From: DATGFB01 sp032160545
GTDB taxonomy: Bacteria; Actinomycetota; Actinomycetes; Mycobacteriales; Jatrophihabitantaceae
Length of the DNA stretch: 17,882 nucleotides
Direction of reading: 5' to 3'
Assembly: GCA_032160545.1 (NCBI GenBank)
Contig: JAVHVN010000167.1
Location: forward strand, 1 to 17,882
Shown: positions 7,674 to 13,896 of the stretch, piece after piece
How positions within the stretch are numbered: position 1 is the first letter of the stretch
Layout: each line of letters starts with the position of its first letter
Translations under genes and position numbers: made by a program
The notes under the pieces: model-generated
Seen by the model: only the letters and a program-made list of their open reading frames with translations
The model's database searches: none
Told to the model about the DNA's origin: nothing

Positions 7674-8470
7674 CGCTCGCCGGACCCCGTCACGCGATGT
7701 GGTCGCGACCGGCTGTGCGACCGCGGATCGGGCGCTTCCAGCGCGCCGGTCTCGGCGACGTCCCGGGCGACGTCGCGCAGCTTCCGGTGCGAGCGCTGAC
7801 TCGTGGTGCGCAGCAGATCGAACGCGGCGGGGGCATCGATCTTGCGTCCGAGCATCAGGATGCCCATCGCTATCCCGATCTCGCGGCTGGTCTCCAGGGC
7901 CTCGGAGAGGTTGCGCACCTTCTCGGCCGCGGCGACGCCCGACAGGTACGACGCGCCGTGCAGCGCGACGAACTGAGCGACGGCGTACGCGTCGTCACCG
8001 AAGGCGTGCTCGCTCAGCGCGTAGACGTTCGCCGTGACGTCCACTCCCTCCTGCTCGATCACCAGGGGGACGGCCATCACGCTGTTCACCCTTATCTCGG
8101 GGTCTGCGTCGGACAGGGCCGGCCAGCGGGGATCCCCGCGCAGCTCGCCGCAGCGCACGACGCCACCCTCCCCCTCGATGGCGTCGACGCACGGCCCGCA
8201 CTCGTGCGTGTACTGCAGCTCGTCCGCGACGATTGCCGTCGGGTGTGTGCTGGCAACCGTCCTCGCACGACGGCCCCTCCGCACGCCCACACTGACGTAG
8301 TCGGCCTCCGGAATGCAGTCGGCGGCAACCGCCACGAACGCGTCGAAGGCGTCCGCCAGCGAGTGAGCCGGCGCGACCCGGGTCTGCAACTCGGTCAGCA
8401 CGTCCAGCAACGCCTCGGCGTGCCGGCTGCTCCCCCCGGCGATGACCGGCCGATCGGCCGTGGCGGTCAT
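7622..8470 (-). CDS. GAF-ANTAR domain regulator (RNA-binding antiterminator)
   Basis: A 282-residue soluble regulator. A GAF sensor domain (about 20-175) contains ECGPCVDAIEG and SVMAVPLVIEQEGVDV. It is followed by a three-helix ANTAR domain (about 182-241) with NLSEALETSREIGIAMGIL, a short loop, then AFDLLRTTSQRSHRKLRDVA. ANTAR domains bind paired hexaloop RNA stem-loops and prevent transcription termination; the GAF domain would sense a ligand or redox signal. About 40 unconserved, Arg-rich residues follow the ANTAR domain. The ATG at 8470 overlaps the stop of a 36-codon ORF (ATGA), pointing to translational coupling. The 3' end overlaps the convergent amidase gene by 52 bp. Confidence 0.9.
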   Translation of the reverse strand: MTATADRPVIAGGSSRHAEALLDVLTELQTRVAPAHSLADAFDAFVAVAADCIPEADYVSVGVRRGRRARTVASTHPTAIVADELQYTHECGPCVDAIEGEGGVVRCGELRGDPRWPALSDADPEIRVNSVMAVPLVIEQEGVDVTANVYALSEHAFGDDAYAVAQFVALHGASYLSGVAAAEKVRNLSEALETSREIGIAMGILMLGRKIDAPAAFDLLRTTSQRSHRKLRDVARDVAETGALEAPDPRSHSRSRPHRVTGSGERYLTGTHRWMEATRPLA

Positions 8471-8577
8471 GCCCTACCGCCGCGTCGGGCCGAGGCGGGC
8501 GCCTTGGCGAACTCGACCCGCTCGACCCTGTCAGTGGCCAGGATCGCGACTCGTGGTCCGTCCAGTGCTCCGGCCAC
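8467..8577 (-). pseudogene. Short fragment resembling the N-terminus of a DJ-1/PfpI protein
   Basis: A GTG at 8577 opens 36 codons that end in TGA (8467-8469), which overlaps the ATG of the GAF-ANTAR gene. The peptide begins VAGALDGPRVAILATDRVER. This matches the first beta strand and loop of DJ-1/PfpI family proteins, which commonly start with LxGxxVAILATDGVEQVE. After about 23 residues the resemblance stops, and the elbow with the catalytic Cys is absent. I read it as the truncated remnant of a PfpI-type gene whose body has been lost, or as a short ORF kept for coupling to the regulator. It begins one base after the stop of another short ORF. Confidence 0.45.
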
Positions 8578-8578
8578 G

Positions 8579-8695
8579 TCACACCACCGCGGTGAGCCGA
8601 CTGACGATCGCCGACCGGCCGCGGTCCTGGACCTCCGCAGTATCCGCGGCGACACCGCGATTCGGCTGACCTGCTGGGTTGTTCGTGACCTTCAC
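8579..8695 (-). CDS. Possible 38-residue protein upstream of the ANTAR unit
   Basis: GTG 8695 opens 38 codons, beginning VKVTNNPAGQPNRGVAADTA and ending in TGA at 8579-8581. A purine-rich AAGGGGG lies 5 bp upstream, a good ribosome site. Only one base separates its stop from the GTG of the next short ORF, which in turn overlaps the GAF-ANTAR start. It is hydrophilic, with no signal peptide or membrane segment, and I do not recognise it. The site and the tight chain of ORFs argue for translation; the small size and lack of a known family argue for caution. Confidence 0.4.
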   Translation of the reverse strand: MKVTNNPAGQPNRGVAADTAEVQDRGRSAIVSRLTAVV

Positions 8696-8726
8696 CAATG
8701 CCCCCTTGGCACGACAGCAGCGGCTG

Positions 8727-8743
8727 CCAGGACCGGCTCCTGG
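8727..8743 (-). promoter_or_regulatory. Inverted repeat after the LuxR gene
   Basis: CCAGGA (8727-8732) and TCCTGG (8738-8743) form a perfect 6-bp inverted repeat around five bases. It lies about 100 bp after the LuxR-type gene stop and 32 bp before the 38-codon ORF. It could be a hairpin ending the regulator transcript or an operator for the ANTAR unit. There is no U-tract. The rest of 8696-8846 shows no gene that I can support. Confidence 0.3.
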
Positions 8744-8846
8744 AAGTGCGCTGCCCGCCTCCCATCGATCTCACTCGACGGCGGGGGGCGGGGACATCGG
8801 TCGTTCTGCCCATCCTGACGAGCAGCGCTGCCCGAAATGTCCTGGA

Positions 8847-9887
8847 CTATCCCTGGCCACCCGTGACTCTCCCTCGCCATGGGATCGCGATCGGCGGGAC
8901 GAACAGCCCATGGCGCTCGGCGGTGACTGCGGCAAGCGTCCTGGTCGACACCTTCAGCTTGGCGAGGATGTGTTCGACGTGGGACGCGGCGGTCCGCTGG
9001 GTCACGACCAGCGCGCGTGCGATGGCCGCGTTGGACAGGCCGTCCACCAGCAGCCCGAGGATCTGGAGTTCCCGCGCGGTGAGGCCGCGCGTGTCGGCAT
9101 TCGGCGACAACAGCACCACCCCGGCGAGCAGGAGGGGCACGTCGCTCGGGCTGGCGACCACCGTGATCCGGGCGTGCCCGTCCGGCGCGTGGGAGCCGCC
9201 CAACGGCCACAGGAAGGAGCTGTACGGGCGCTCGGTCTCGATCCGCTCCCACGCGGCCTGCAGCACCGGCGCTCCGTGGACCAGTAGCGGATGACCGGGC
9301 AGACCCGGCAGGGATTGGGTGCTCCCGTCGACGCGGACCACGACGCCGGCCGACGCGCCGCGAACCAGCCCGACCGTCATGGTGAGCGTGCGAAGGGGGT
9401 CGACCGCGTGGGCGAGGATCGGCCGCAGCCGGGCGAGCAGGCGCCGGGCGCGCGGCGACGGGAGCCGGCGGTCGGTCGACAGCAGCCCGAGGAAACCGAT
9501 GTGCCGATCGTCGGGGCCGTAGAGCGACAGCGACAGGGCGTCGCGGTACCCGGCGGGCAGCAGGCACTGCGCCCAGGTGAGCCACTCCTCGAGGGCTACT
9601 GGCAGGTCGTTCGGGCTCAGCGGTGGCCCGGGGCGGTCCGCGCCGCTGACGTCGATGTCACGCGCCGTCGCCGGCCCCTCGAGGAAGCACACGGTCGAGT
9701 CGTCGAGGTCGATCGCCGCGAGCGAGGTGTACCCCAGCGGCTCGGCCTCACCTACGGCAAGCCACGCACCGTCGAACGGGATGTGGCGCCGAAGCTCTTC
9801 GAGGAACGCGTCCGCTCTCGCGCGAGCCGGTCCGGCGGCGGCTGCGATCTCGGTGAGCGCGAGTATCGGGGTGTGATAGTCGGCCAT
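8847..9887 (-). CDS. LuxR-type transcriptional regulator with N-terminal sensor region
   Basis: A 346-residue regulator. The C-terminal LuxR/GerE helix-turn-helix (about 269-328) starts with LTARELQILGLLVDGLSNAA and has the recognition segment TQRTAASHVEHILAKLKV. The first 250 residues look like a GAF-type sensor, with FDGAWLAVGEAEPLGYTSLA near the start and LSLYGPDDRHIGFLGLL in the middle. There is no receiver domain, so it is probably a ligand-sensing rather than a phospho-dependent regulator. The ATG at 9887 is preferred over the in-frame GTG at 9929, which would add 14 Arg/Pro-rich residues. It is divergent from the ThyA-fold gene across a 187-bp gap and lies upstream of the ANTAR unit on the same strand. 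Confidence 0.85.
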   Translation of the reverse strand: MADYHTPILALTEIAAAAGPARARADAFLEELRRHIPFDGAWLAVGEAEPLGYTSLAAIDLDDSTVCFLEGPATARDIDVSGADRPGPPLSPNDLPVALEEWLTWAQCLLPAGYRDALSLSLYGPDDRHIGFLGLLSTDRRLPSPRARRLLARLRPILAHAVDPLRTLTMTVGLVRGASAGVVVRVDGSTQSLPGLPGHPLLVHGAPVLQAAWERIETERPYSSFLWPLGGSHAPDGHARITVVASPSDVPLLLAGVVLLSPNADTRGLTARELQILGLLVDGLSNAAIARALVVTQRTAASHVEHILAKLKVSTRTLAAVTAERHGLFVPPIAIPWRGRVTGGQG

Positions 9888-9933
9888 GGCCGGTCCAAAT
9901 GATCTGGGGCGGCGGCGGGAGCCGCGCACGTGA

Positions 9934-9952
9934 GCTGTGCTGGATTCACAGC
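9934..9952. promoter_or_regulatory. Inverted repeat between the LuxR and ThyA-fold genes
   Basis: GCTGTG (9934-9939) and CACAGC (9947-9952) are perfect 6-bp inverted arms around CTGGATT. With a two-base bulge the arms extend to GTGAGCTGTG and CACAGCCCTCAC (9930-9958). It lies 47-71 bp upstream of the LuxR-type start, inside the divergent 187-bp gap, a good place for autoregulation by a dimeric regulator. The link to this LuxR protein is inferred from position only. Confidence 0.35.
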
Positions 9953-10074
9953 CCTCACGCCGTACTTACCCAAACTAGGTGCGCTTGCGGCGGCCCGCGC
10001 CGACTCGGCGTGATTGCGTACTGTCGCGAGCTGTCGCCGGGCACGGCGACGTGAACCTGCGCGACAATCAGCCG

Positions 10075-10695
10075 ATGCGGATCGAGTCCGAGACCATCGG
10101 CGCGGCCTGGTTCGCCATCGCGCGTGGCATCCTCGACGAGGGTGTCCCAGGTAAGTGGGACGGGCTGCCGCTGGTCGAGGTGTTCCGCGCGACGCTCGAG
10201 GTCAGCGCACCGCGGCCGGACGATCCACTGATCGCGCAGCATGCCGATCGGGAGCGGCTCGCGTGGATGCACGCGAACTTCACCGACCACGCCCGGGTGG
10301 CCGAACTCGGAGCGGCCGACAGCTACGCGACCCGGCTCTACGACTACGCGCGCAGCGGCCGTGACCAGGTCCGGTGGGTGGTGCAGCGACTCACCGACGA
10401 TCCGGACGCCCGCAATGCGACCGTCACGACGTTCCAGCCGCTGACGGACACCTCGTACGTGCCCTGCGTCAGCCTGCTCGACTTCTGGCTTCGTGACGGG
10501 TTGCTCCAGCTGGACGTGTACGCGCACGGCATCGACTTCGGTACGAAGGGCTACGCGAATCTCGTCGAGCTCGCCGCCCTGCAACACCGGGTCGCGGCCG
10601 ACCTCGGCGCCGGCGTCGGCACGCTGGCGATGACGATCAAGTCGGCGCACCTCTACGACACCGAGCTCGAGGCGATGCGGCGCCTCGTGTCATGA
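10075..10695 (+). CDS. Thymidylate synthase-fold protein, divergent
   Basis: A 206-residue cytoplasmic protein whose second half aligns with ThyA. By comparison with E. coli ThyA from memory, the nucleophile Cys146 is Cys131 (YVPCVSLLDF), Asp169 is Asp154, Asn177 is Asn162 (KGYANL), and His207/Tyr209 are His192/Tyr194 (SAHLY); the offset of 15 is constant, so no gaps are needed. DDPDAR (108-113) matches the ThyA DPDSRR segment. Two dUMP-phosphate arginines differ: Arg127 becomes Asn114 and Arg166 becomes His151. The N-terminal folate-pocket segment is short, and the ELLWFL motif is not evident. It may act on another pyrimidine nucleotide or nucleoside (CMP/dCMP hydroxymethylases share the fold). 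Start 10075 fits the fold; GTG 10051 in frame is possible. Its stop overlaps the GNAT gene tail. Confidence 0.75.
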   Translation: MRIESETIGAAWFAIARGILDEGVPGKWDGLPLVEVFRATLEVSAPRPDDPLIAQHADRERLAWMHANFTDHARVAELGAADSYATRLYDYARSGRDQVRWVVQRLTDDPDARNATVTTFQPLTDTSYVPCVSLLDFWLRDGLLQLDVYAHGIDFGTKGYANLVELAALQHRVAADLGAGVGTLAMTIKSAHLYDTELEAMRRLVS

Positions 10696-11172
10696 CGGGC
10701 GCGAGTCGCCGGCGACCAGCCGCAACGCGTCGCCGGTGACTCGCCAGCCCGTCCACTCCTGCATCGGATGTGCGCCGAGCGACCGGTAGAACCGCTGGGC
10801 CTCGGCGTTCCAGTCCAGCACCGCCCAGTCCAGCCGCTGATACCCGCGCGCGACGCAGATTCGTGCGAGCTCGGCGACCAGCGCGCGCCCGTGGCCGCCA
10901 CGCCGCGCGTCGGCGCTCACGACGAGGTCCTCCAGGTAGATGCCGTGCCGGCCCGTCCACGTCGAGAAGTTCAGGAACCAGATCGCGACACCCACCACCG
11001 TGTCGCCGTCCTGCGCCACGTGCGCGAAGACCTTCGGGTCCGCCCCGAACAGGACCTCCCGCAGGCCTGCCTCGGTCGCCTCGACCGCGTCGGGTTCACG
11101 CTCGAAGCTCGCCAGCTCGCGGATCAACGACAGGATGCGGGGCACGTCCCGGGCGGTCGCCGGCCTGATCAC
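10690..11172 (-). CDS. GNAT family N-acetyltransferase
   Basis: A 160-residue single-domain GNAT acetyltransferase of normal length. It starts MIRPATARDVPRILSLIREL (strand 1, helix 1), and has NFSTWTGRHGIYLEDLVV leading into the acetyl-CoA loop ARRGGHGRALV (about 89-99), then DWAVLDWNAEAQRFYRSLGA, with the Asn and Tyr typical of motif B. The IYLEDL pattern and overall layout resemble the spermidine/thialysine N-acetyltransferase (SSAT-like) subgroup, so a small amine or amino acid is a likely acceptor; this is inference. The start is GTG 11172. No ribosome site precedes it, but a TAGCGT hexamer about 20 bp upstream could be a -10 for a nearly leaderless transcript. It meets the ThyA-fold gene tail to tail with a 6-bp overlap. 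Confidence 0.88.
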   Translation of the reverse strand: MIRPATARDVPRILSLIRELASFEREPDAVEATEAGLREVLFGADPKVFAHVAQDGDTVVGVAIWFLNFSTWTGRHGIYLEDLVVSADARRGGHGRALVAELARICVARGYQRLDWAVLDWNAEAQRFYRSLGAHPMQEWTGWRVTGDALRLVAGDSRPS

Positions 11173-11264
11173 GACAGCGTCACGACAGTGACGCTAGCCG
11201 ATCGACAGGTGTCGGACCCGGCGCTACGTTCGGCCGCACGCGTCGTCCCTGCCGGTAGCGGATG

Positions 11265-11663
11265 TCAGCCGGCGGACGCGACCTGCGGGCTGCGGGGCCG
11301 CCGCTGGTGCCTGCGCTGCCGCCGGACGAAGCCGACCCAGGAGGCGATGACCACAGCGGCGGTCACGGCCTGGGCCAACGTCTGGTGGCCCGACGGGTAG
11401 AGCGTTCCGCGGACATAGGTGTCGATGAAGCTGGTGGGCAGCGCTCGCTCGCCCACGTTCTCGCGGAGCCGGTTCTGCAGCGCCGTCAACGGGCAGGGAA
11501 CCTTGGTCGTGACGATCAGGACGGCCCACACGGTTGCGACGGCGTGCACCCAGATGGTCCTCGGCAACCGCCAAGCGATGAACCCGCCGACCAGCAGGTA
11601 GCCCATGTAGGCGTAGTGCACCCCGACGACGATGCCGGCCAGCCCTCGCCACAACGTGTCCAC
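11265..11663 (-). CDS. DUF2784 family membrane protein
   Basis: A 132-residue protein with about four hydrophobic segments (roughly 8-30, 38-53, 80-91, 97-113) and a basic C-terminal tail (RRQRRHQRRPR). The DUF2784 signature CPLTALQN (57-64) is present, followed by a segment ending in FIDTYVRGTLYP (79-90), which matches the family. Function is unknown; it should be an inner-membrane protein. GTG 11663 has GGGAGG 6 bp upstream, so it is chosen over the in-frame ATG at 11768, which would overlap the divergent transporter gene. The 88 bp up to the MFS start form a shared divergent promoter region. Confidence 0.8.
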   Translation of the reverse strand: MDTLWRGLAGIVVGVHYAYMGYLLVGGFIAWRLPRTIWVHAVATVWAVLIVTTKVPCPLTALQNRLRENVGERALPTSFIDTYVRGTLYPSGHQTLAQAVTAAVVIASWVGFVRRQRRHQRRPRSPQVASAG

Positions 11664-11751
11664 GGTGCGCCTCCCACGGGCAGCGTACGACGCGGAACAC
11701 GTCGGTGGCCAAAGGCCGCCGGCCCTCAGCGACGCTGGTAGAACGGGGCAC

Positions 11752-13053
11752 ATGGACCCCCGGCGCAAGGGTTGGTACGCCTACGGCTGGGCCAGTCACG
11801 TCTTTCCGACGCTGGTTACCACGGTCTTCATGTCGCGCTACCTCACCAAGGTCACCGAGAACGCCGTGGGCAAGGATGGACGGGTACACGTGCTCGGGAT
11901 CCCCATCGCGCCCGGGAGCCTGTTCGTCTTCGTCGTGAGCGCGTGCACCGTGTTGTTGGTCGTGCTCATGCCGGTCGTCGGCTCCATCGCGGACCGCAGT
12001 GGCCGCAAGCGCGACCTCATGCTCGGCTTCGGCTGGATCGGCGCCGCGATGTGCGTCGCGATGCTGGGAGTGACCCGCACCGCCTGGCAACTCGGTGCCG
12101 CGCTCTACGCGCTCGCATTCGTCGCGTTCAGCTGTTCGCTGGTGGTCTTCTACTCGATGCTGCCGGACCTGTCTTCGCACGACGAACGCGACCACGTCTC
12201 CTCGGTGGGGTGGGCCATCTCCTACCTCGGGGGTGGTGTCCTGCTCGCGGTCGCGTTCGTCGCGAGCACGGTGCTGCACGACGACGCCATGCTCGCGCGG
12301 CTGGCACTGTGCGCGTCCGGGGTGTGGTGGGCCGTGTTCAGCCTGGTGCCGCTTCGGCTGCTCCCCGCTCGCAGCAACGTCGTCGCACCCCCGGACGGAG
12401 GATCGATCGTCGCCGCGGGTTTCCGGCAGGCGGCCGGCACCCTGCGCGAGCTACGTGGTTATCCAGTCACGCTCGGGTTCCTGATCGCCTTCCTGGTCTA
12501 CAACGACGGGATCCAGACCGTCACGACGGTCTCGGCGCAGTACGGCGACAAGGAGTTGCACCTGTCCGACACCACGCTGTTGCTCGGCATCCTGCTCGTG
12601 CAGTTCGTCGCCTACGTCGGCGCCATCTGGCTCGGCGGCCTCGCCGACCGATGGGGTGCCAAGCGCGTCATCCTCGGTTCGTTGCTCGTCTGGTTGGCCG
12701 CCATCGGCTTCGCGTACGTGCTCCCGGCGCGCGCACCGTTGCAGTTCTACGCGCTGGCGACGCTCATCGCCGTCGTGCTCGGGGGCAGTCAGGCGCTGTC
12801 GAGGTCGGTGTTCTCCCGGCTCATCCCCACCGGGTCCGAGGCTCGCTACTTCGGGTTCTACGAGATCAGTGACGCCGGGACGAGCTGGCTCGGCCCGTTG
12901 CTCTTCGGGATCGCGTACCAGAACACCGGCAGCTATCGCACCGCGCTCGTCACGCTGGTCGTCTTCTTCGTGCTGGGCTTCCTGCTGCTGGTCCGGGTGC
13001 CGATCCGGCGCGGCATCACCGCGGCGGGAAATCGCACGCCGGCCAGGGTGTGA
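11752..13053 (+). CDS. MFS transporter, UMF1/Atg22-like
   Basis: A 433-residue polytopic inner-membrane protein with about 12 hydrophobic segments. It begins RRKGWYAYGWASHVFPTLV, a pattern typical of the UMF1 (Atg22-like) family of the major facilitator superfamily. It has the MFS cytoplasmic loop motif between helices 2 and 3 (SIADRSGRKRDLMLG, about 80-94), a repeat of it after helix 8 (GLADRWGAKRVILGS), and a family-like GGSQALSRSVFSRLIPTG. Family members are thought to export small solutes or amino acids; the substrate here is unknown. ATG 11752 has GGGG 5 bp upstream. It is divergent from the DUF2784 gene and followed by a stem-loop at 13087-13111. Confidence 0.88.
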   Translation: MDPRRKGWYAYGWASHVFPTLVTTVFMSRYLTKVTENAVGKDGRVHVLGIPIAPGSLFVFVVSACTVLLVVLMPVVGSIADRSGRKRDLMLGFGWIGAAMCVAMLGVTRTAWQLGAALYALAFVAFSCSLVVFYSMLPDLSSHDERDHVSSVGWAISYLGGGVLLAVAFVASTVLHDDAMLARLALCASGVWWAVFSLVPLRLLPARSNVVAPPDGGSIVAAGFRQAAGTLRELRGYPVTLGFLIAFLVYNDGIQTVTTVSAQYGDKELHLSDTTLLLGILLVQFVAYVGAIWLGGLADRWGAKRVILGSLLVWLAAIGFAYVLPARAPLQFYALATLIAVVLGGSQALSRSVFSRLIPTGSEARYFGFYEISDAGTSWLGPLLFGIAYQNTGSYRTALVTLVVFFVLGFLLLVRVPIRRGITAAGNRTPARV

Positions 13054-13054
13054 C

Positions 13055-13066
13055 ACTCGATCGAGT
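13055..13066. repeat. 12-bp perfect palindrome after the MFS gene
   Basis: ACTCGATCGAGT reads the same on both strands and begins two bases after the transporter stop. It could be a dyad operator for the DUF998 gene 105 bp downstream, or part of transcript-end structure together with the stem-loop that follows. Confidence 0.3.
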
Positions 13067-13086
13067 TCGGCCCAGCACCGCGGCGA

Positions 13087-13111
13087 GCCGCCGATTATCC
13101 TGATCGGCGGT
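13087..13111 (+). terminator. Stem-loop, probable terminator of the MFS gene
   Basis: CCGCCGAT (13088-13095) and ATCGGCGG (13103-13110) are perfect 8-bp complementary arms around the loop TATCCTG, with a further G-U pair outside. It lies 34 bp after the transporter stop. There is no U-run, as is usual for high-GC actinobacterial terminators, so the call rests on stem strength and position. Confidence 0.55.
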
Positions 13112-13170
13112 GGGTCAGCGCCGCAGCTCCGCGCAGCTCTATGACCTGATGTGTCCAGGGGGGGTAGGTC

Positions 13171-13896
13171 ATGACGACCGCGCGCGGGCGACGCTTCATC
13201 GACCTCCTCGCGGTGCCGCGCACCCAGCCGGCCGCCATGGCGCCGGAACGACCCGTCACCCGGTGGACCGTGGCGTGCACGGCAATGCTGCCCACGGTGT
13301 TGACCTCGGCCTGGCTGATCGCCGGTGCACTGCAACCGCCCGACTACAGCCCGGTGCGGCAAACGGTCAGCGTGCTGGCCGGTCACGCCGGCTCGCATCG
13401 CTGGATCATGACCTCGGCGCTGTATGTCGTCGGCGCCGGCTACCTGGTCACTGCGGCCCTCATGACAGTTCTGTCCGCGCCGTGCCGCGCCGGCCTCGTC
13501 CTCGCCGGCGCGGCCGCGATCGGTGTGGCGTCCTTCCCGCAGCCCGAACACGGCACCAGCCAGGCGCACGCCGTCTGCACCGGGATCGGCGCGATCACCC
13601 TCGCGAGCTGGCCGGCTGTCGCCGCTCGCCAGCACAGCGTGCGCGCAGCGCTCGGTGCGCGGGTGACGAACACGGCGATCGTCGTGTCCGCCCTCGTGTT
13701 CTTCTGGACGTTCATCGAGACGCGAGACGGAACGGCGCTCGGGCTCGCCGAGCGGGTGAGTTCCGTCGGGCAGGCCTGCTGGCCGCTCGTCGTCGCGCTT
13801 GCGTTGCGTGGTGCACAGGCCGGAGCGCAGCCTGGTGAGCGGCGCGATGACGCTCGCGACGGTGCACTCGACGCTGCCCGATCTCAACGCTGCTGA
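13171..13896 (+). CDS. DUF998 family membrane protein
   Basis: A 241-residue inner-membrane protein with about six hydrophobic segments (roughly 34-53, 70-92, 98-117, 128-146, 162-182, 200-216). The DUF998 pattern is visible in the segment PPDYSPVRQTVSVLAG (56-71) after the first helix and in FPQPEHGTSQAHAVC (about 122-136) in the middle. The family has no firm function. ATG 13171 follows a G-rich tract (GGGGGGG) by about 8 bp, a usable ribosome site. The C-terminal 30 residues are hydrophilic. The gene ends 13 bp inside the convergent GT-C-like gene. Confidence 0.8.
   Translation: MTTARGRRFIDLLAVPRTQPAAMAPERPVTRWTVACTAMLPTVLTSAWLIAGALQPPDYSPVRQTVSVLAGHAGSHRWIMTSALYVVGAGYLVTAALMTVLSAPCRAGLVLAGAAAIGVASFPQPEHGTSQAHAVCTGIGAITLASWPAVAARQHSVRAALGARVTNTAIVVSALVFFWTFIETRDGTALGLAERVSSVGQACWPLVVALALRGAQAGAQPGERRDDARDGALDAARSQRC

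Noticed and set aside
13055..13111. A riboswitch or attachment site made of the palindrome and the stem-loop after the MFS gene
   Set aside because: The two elements are independent and short. The stem-loop is explained as a terminator, and there is no integrase or tRNA nearby.
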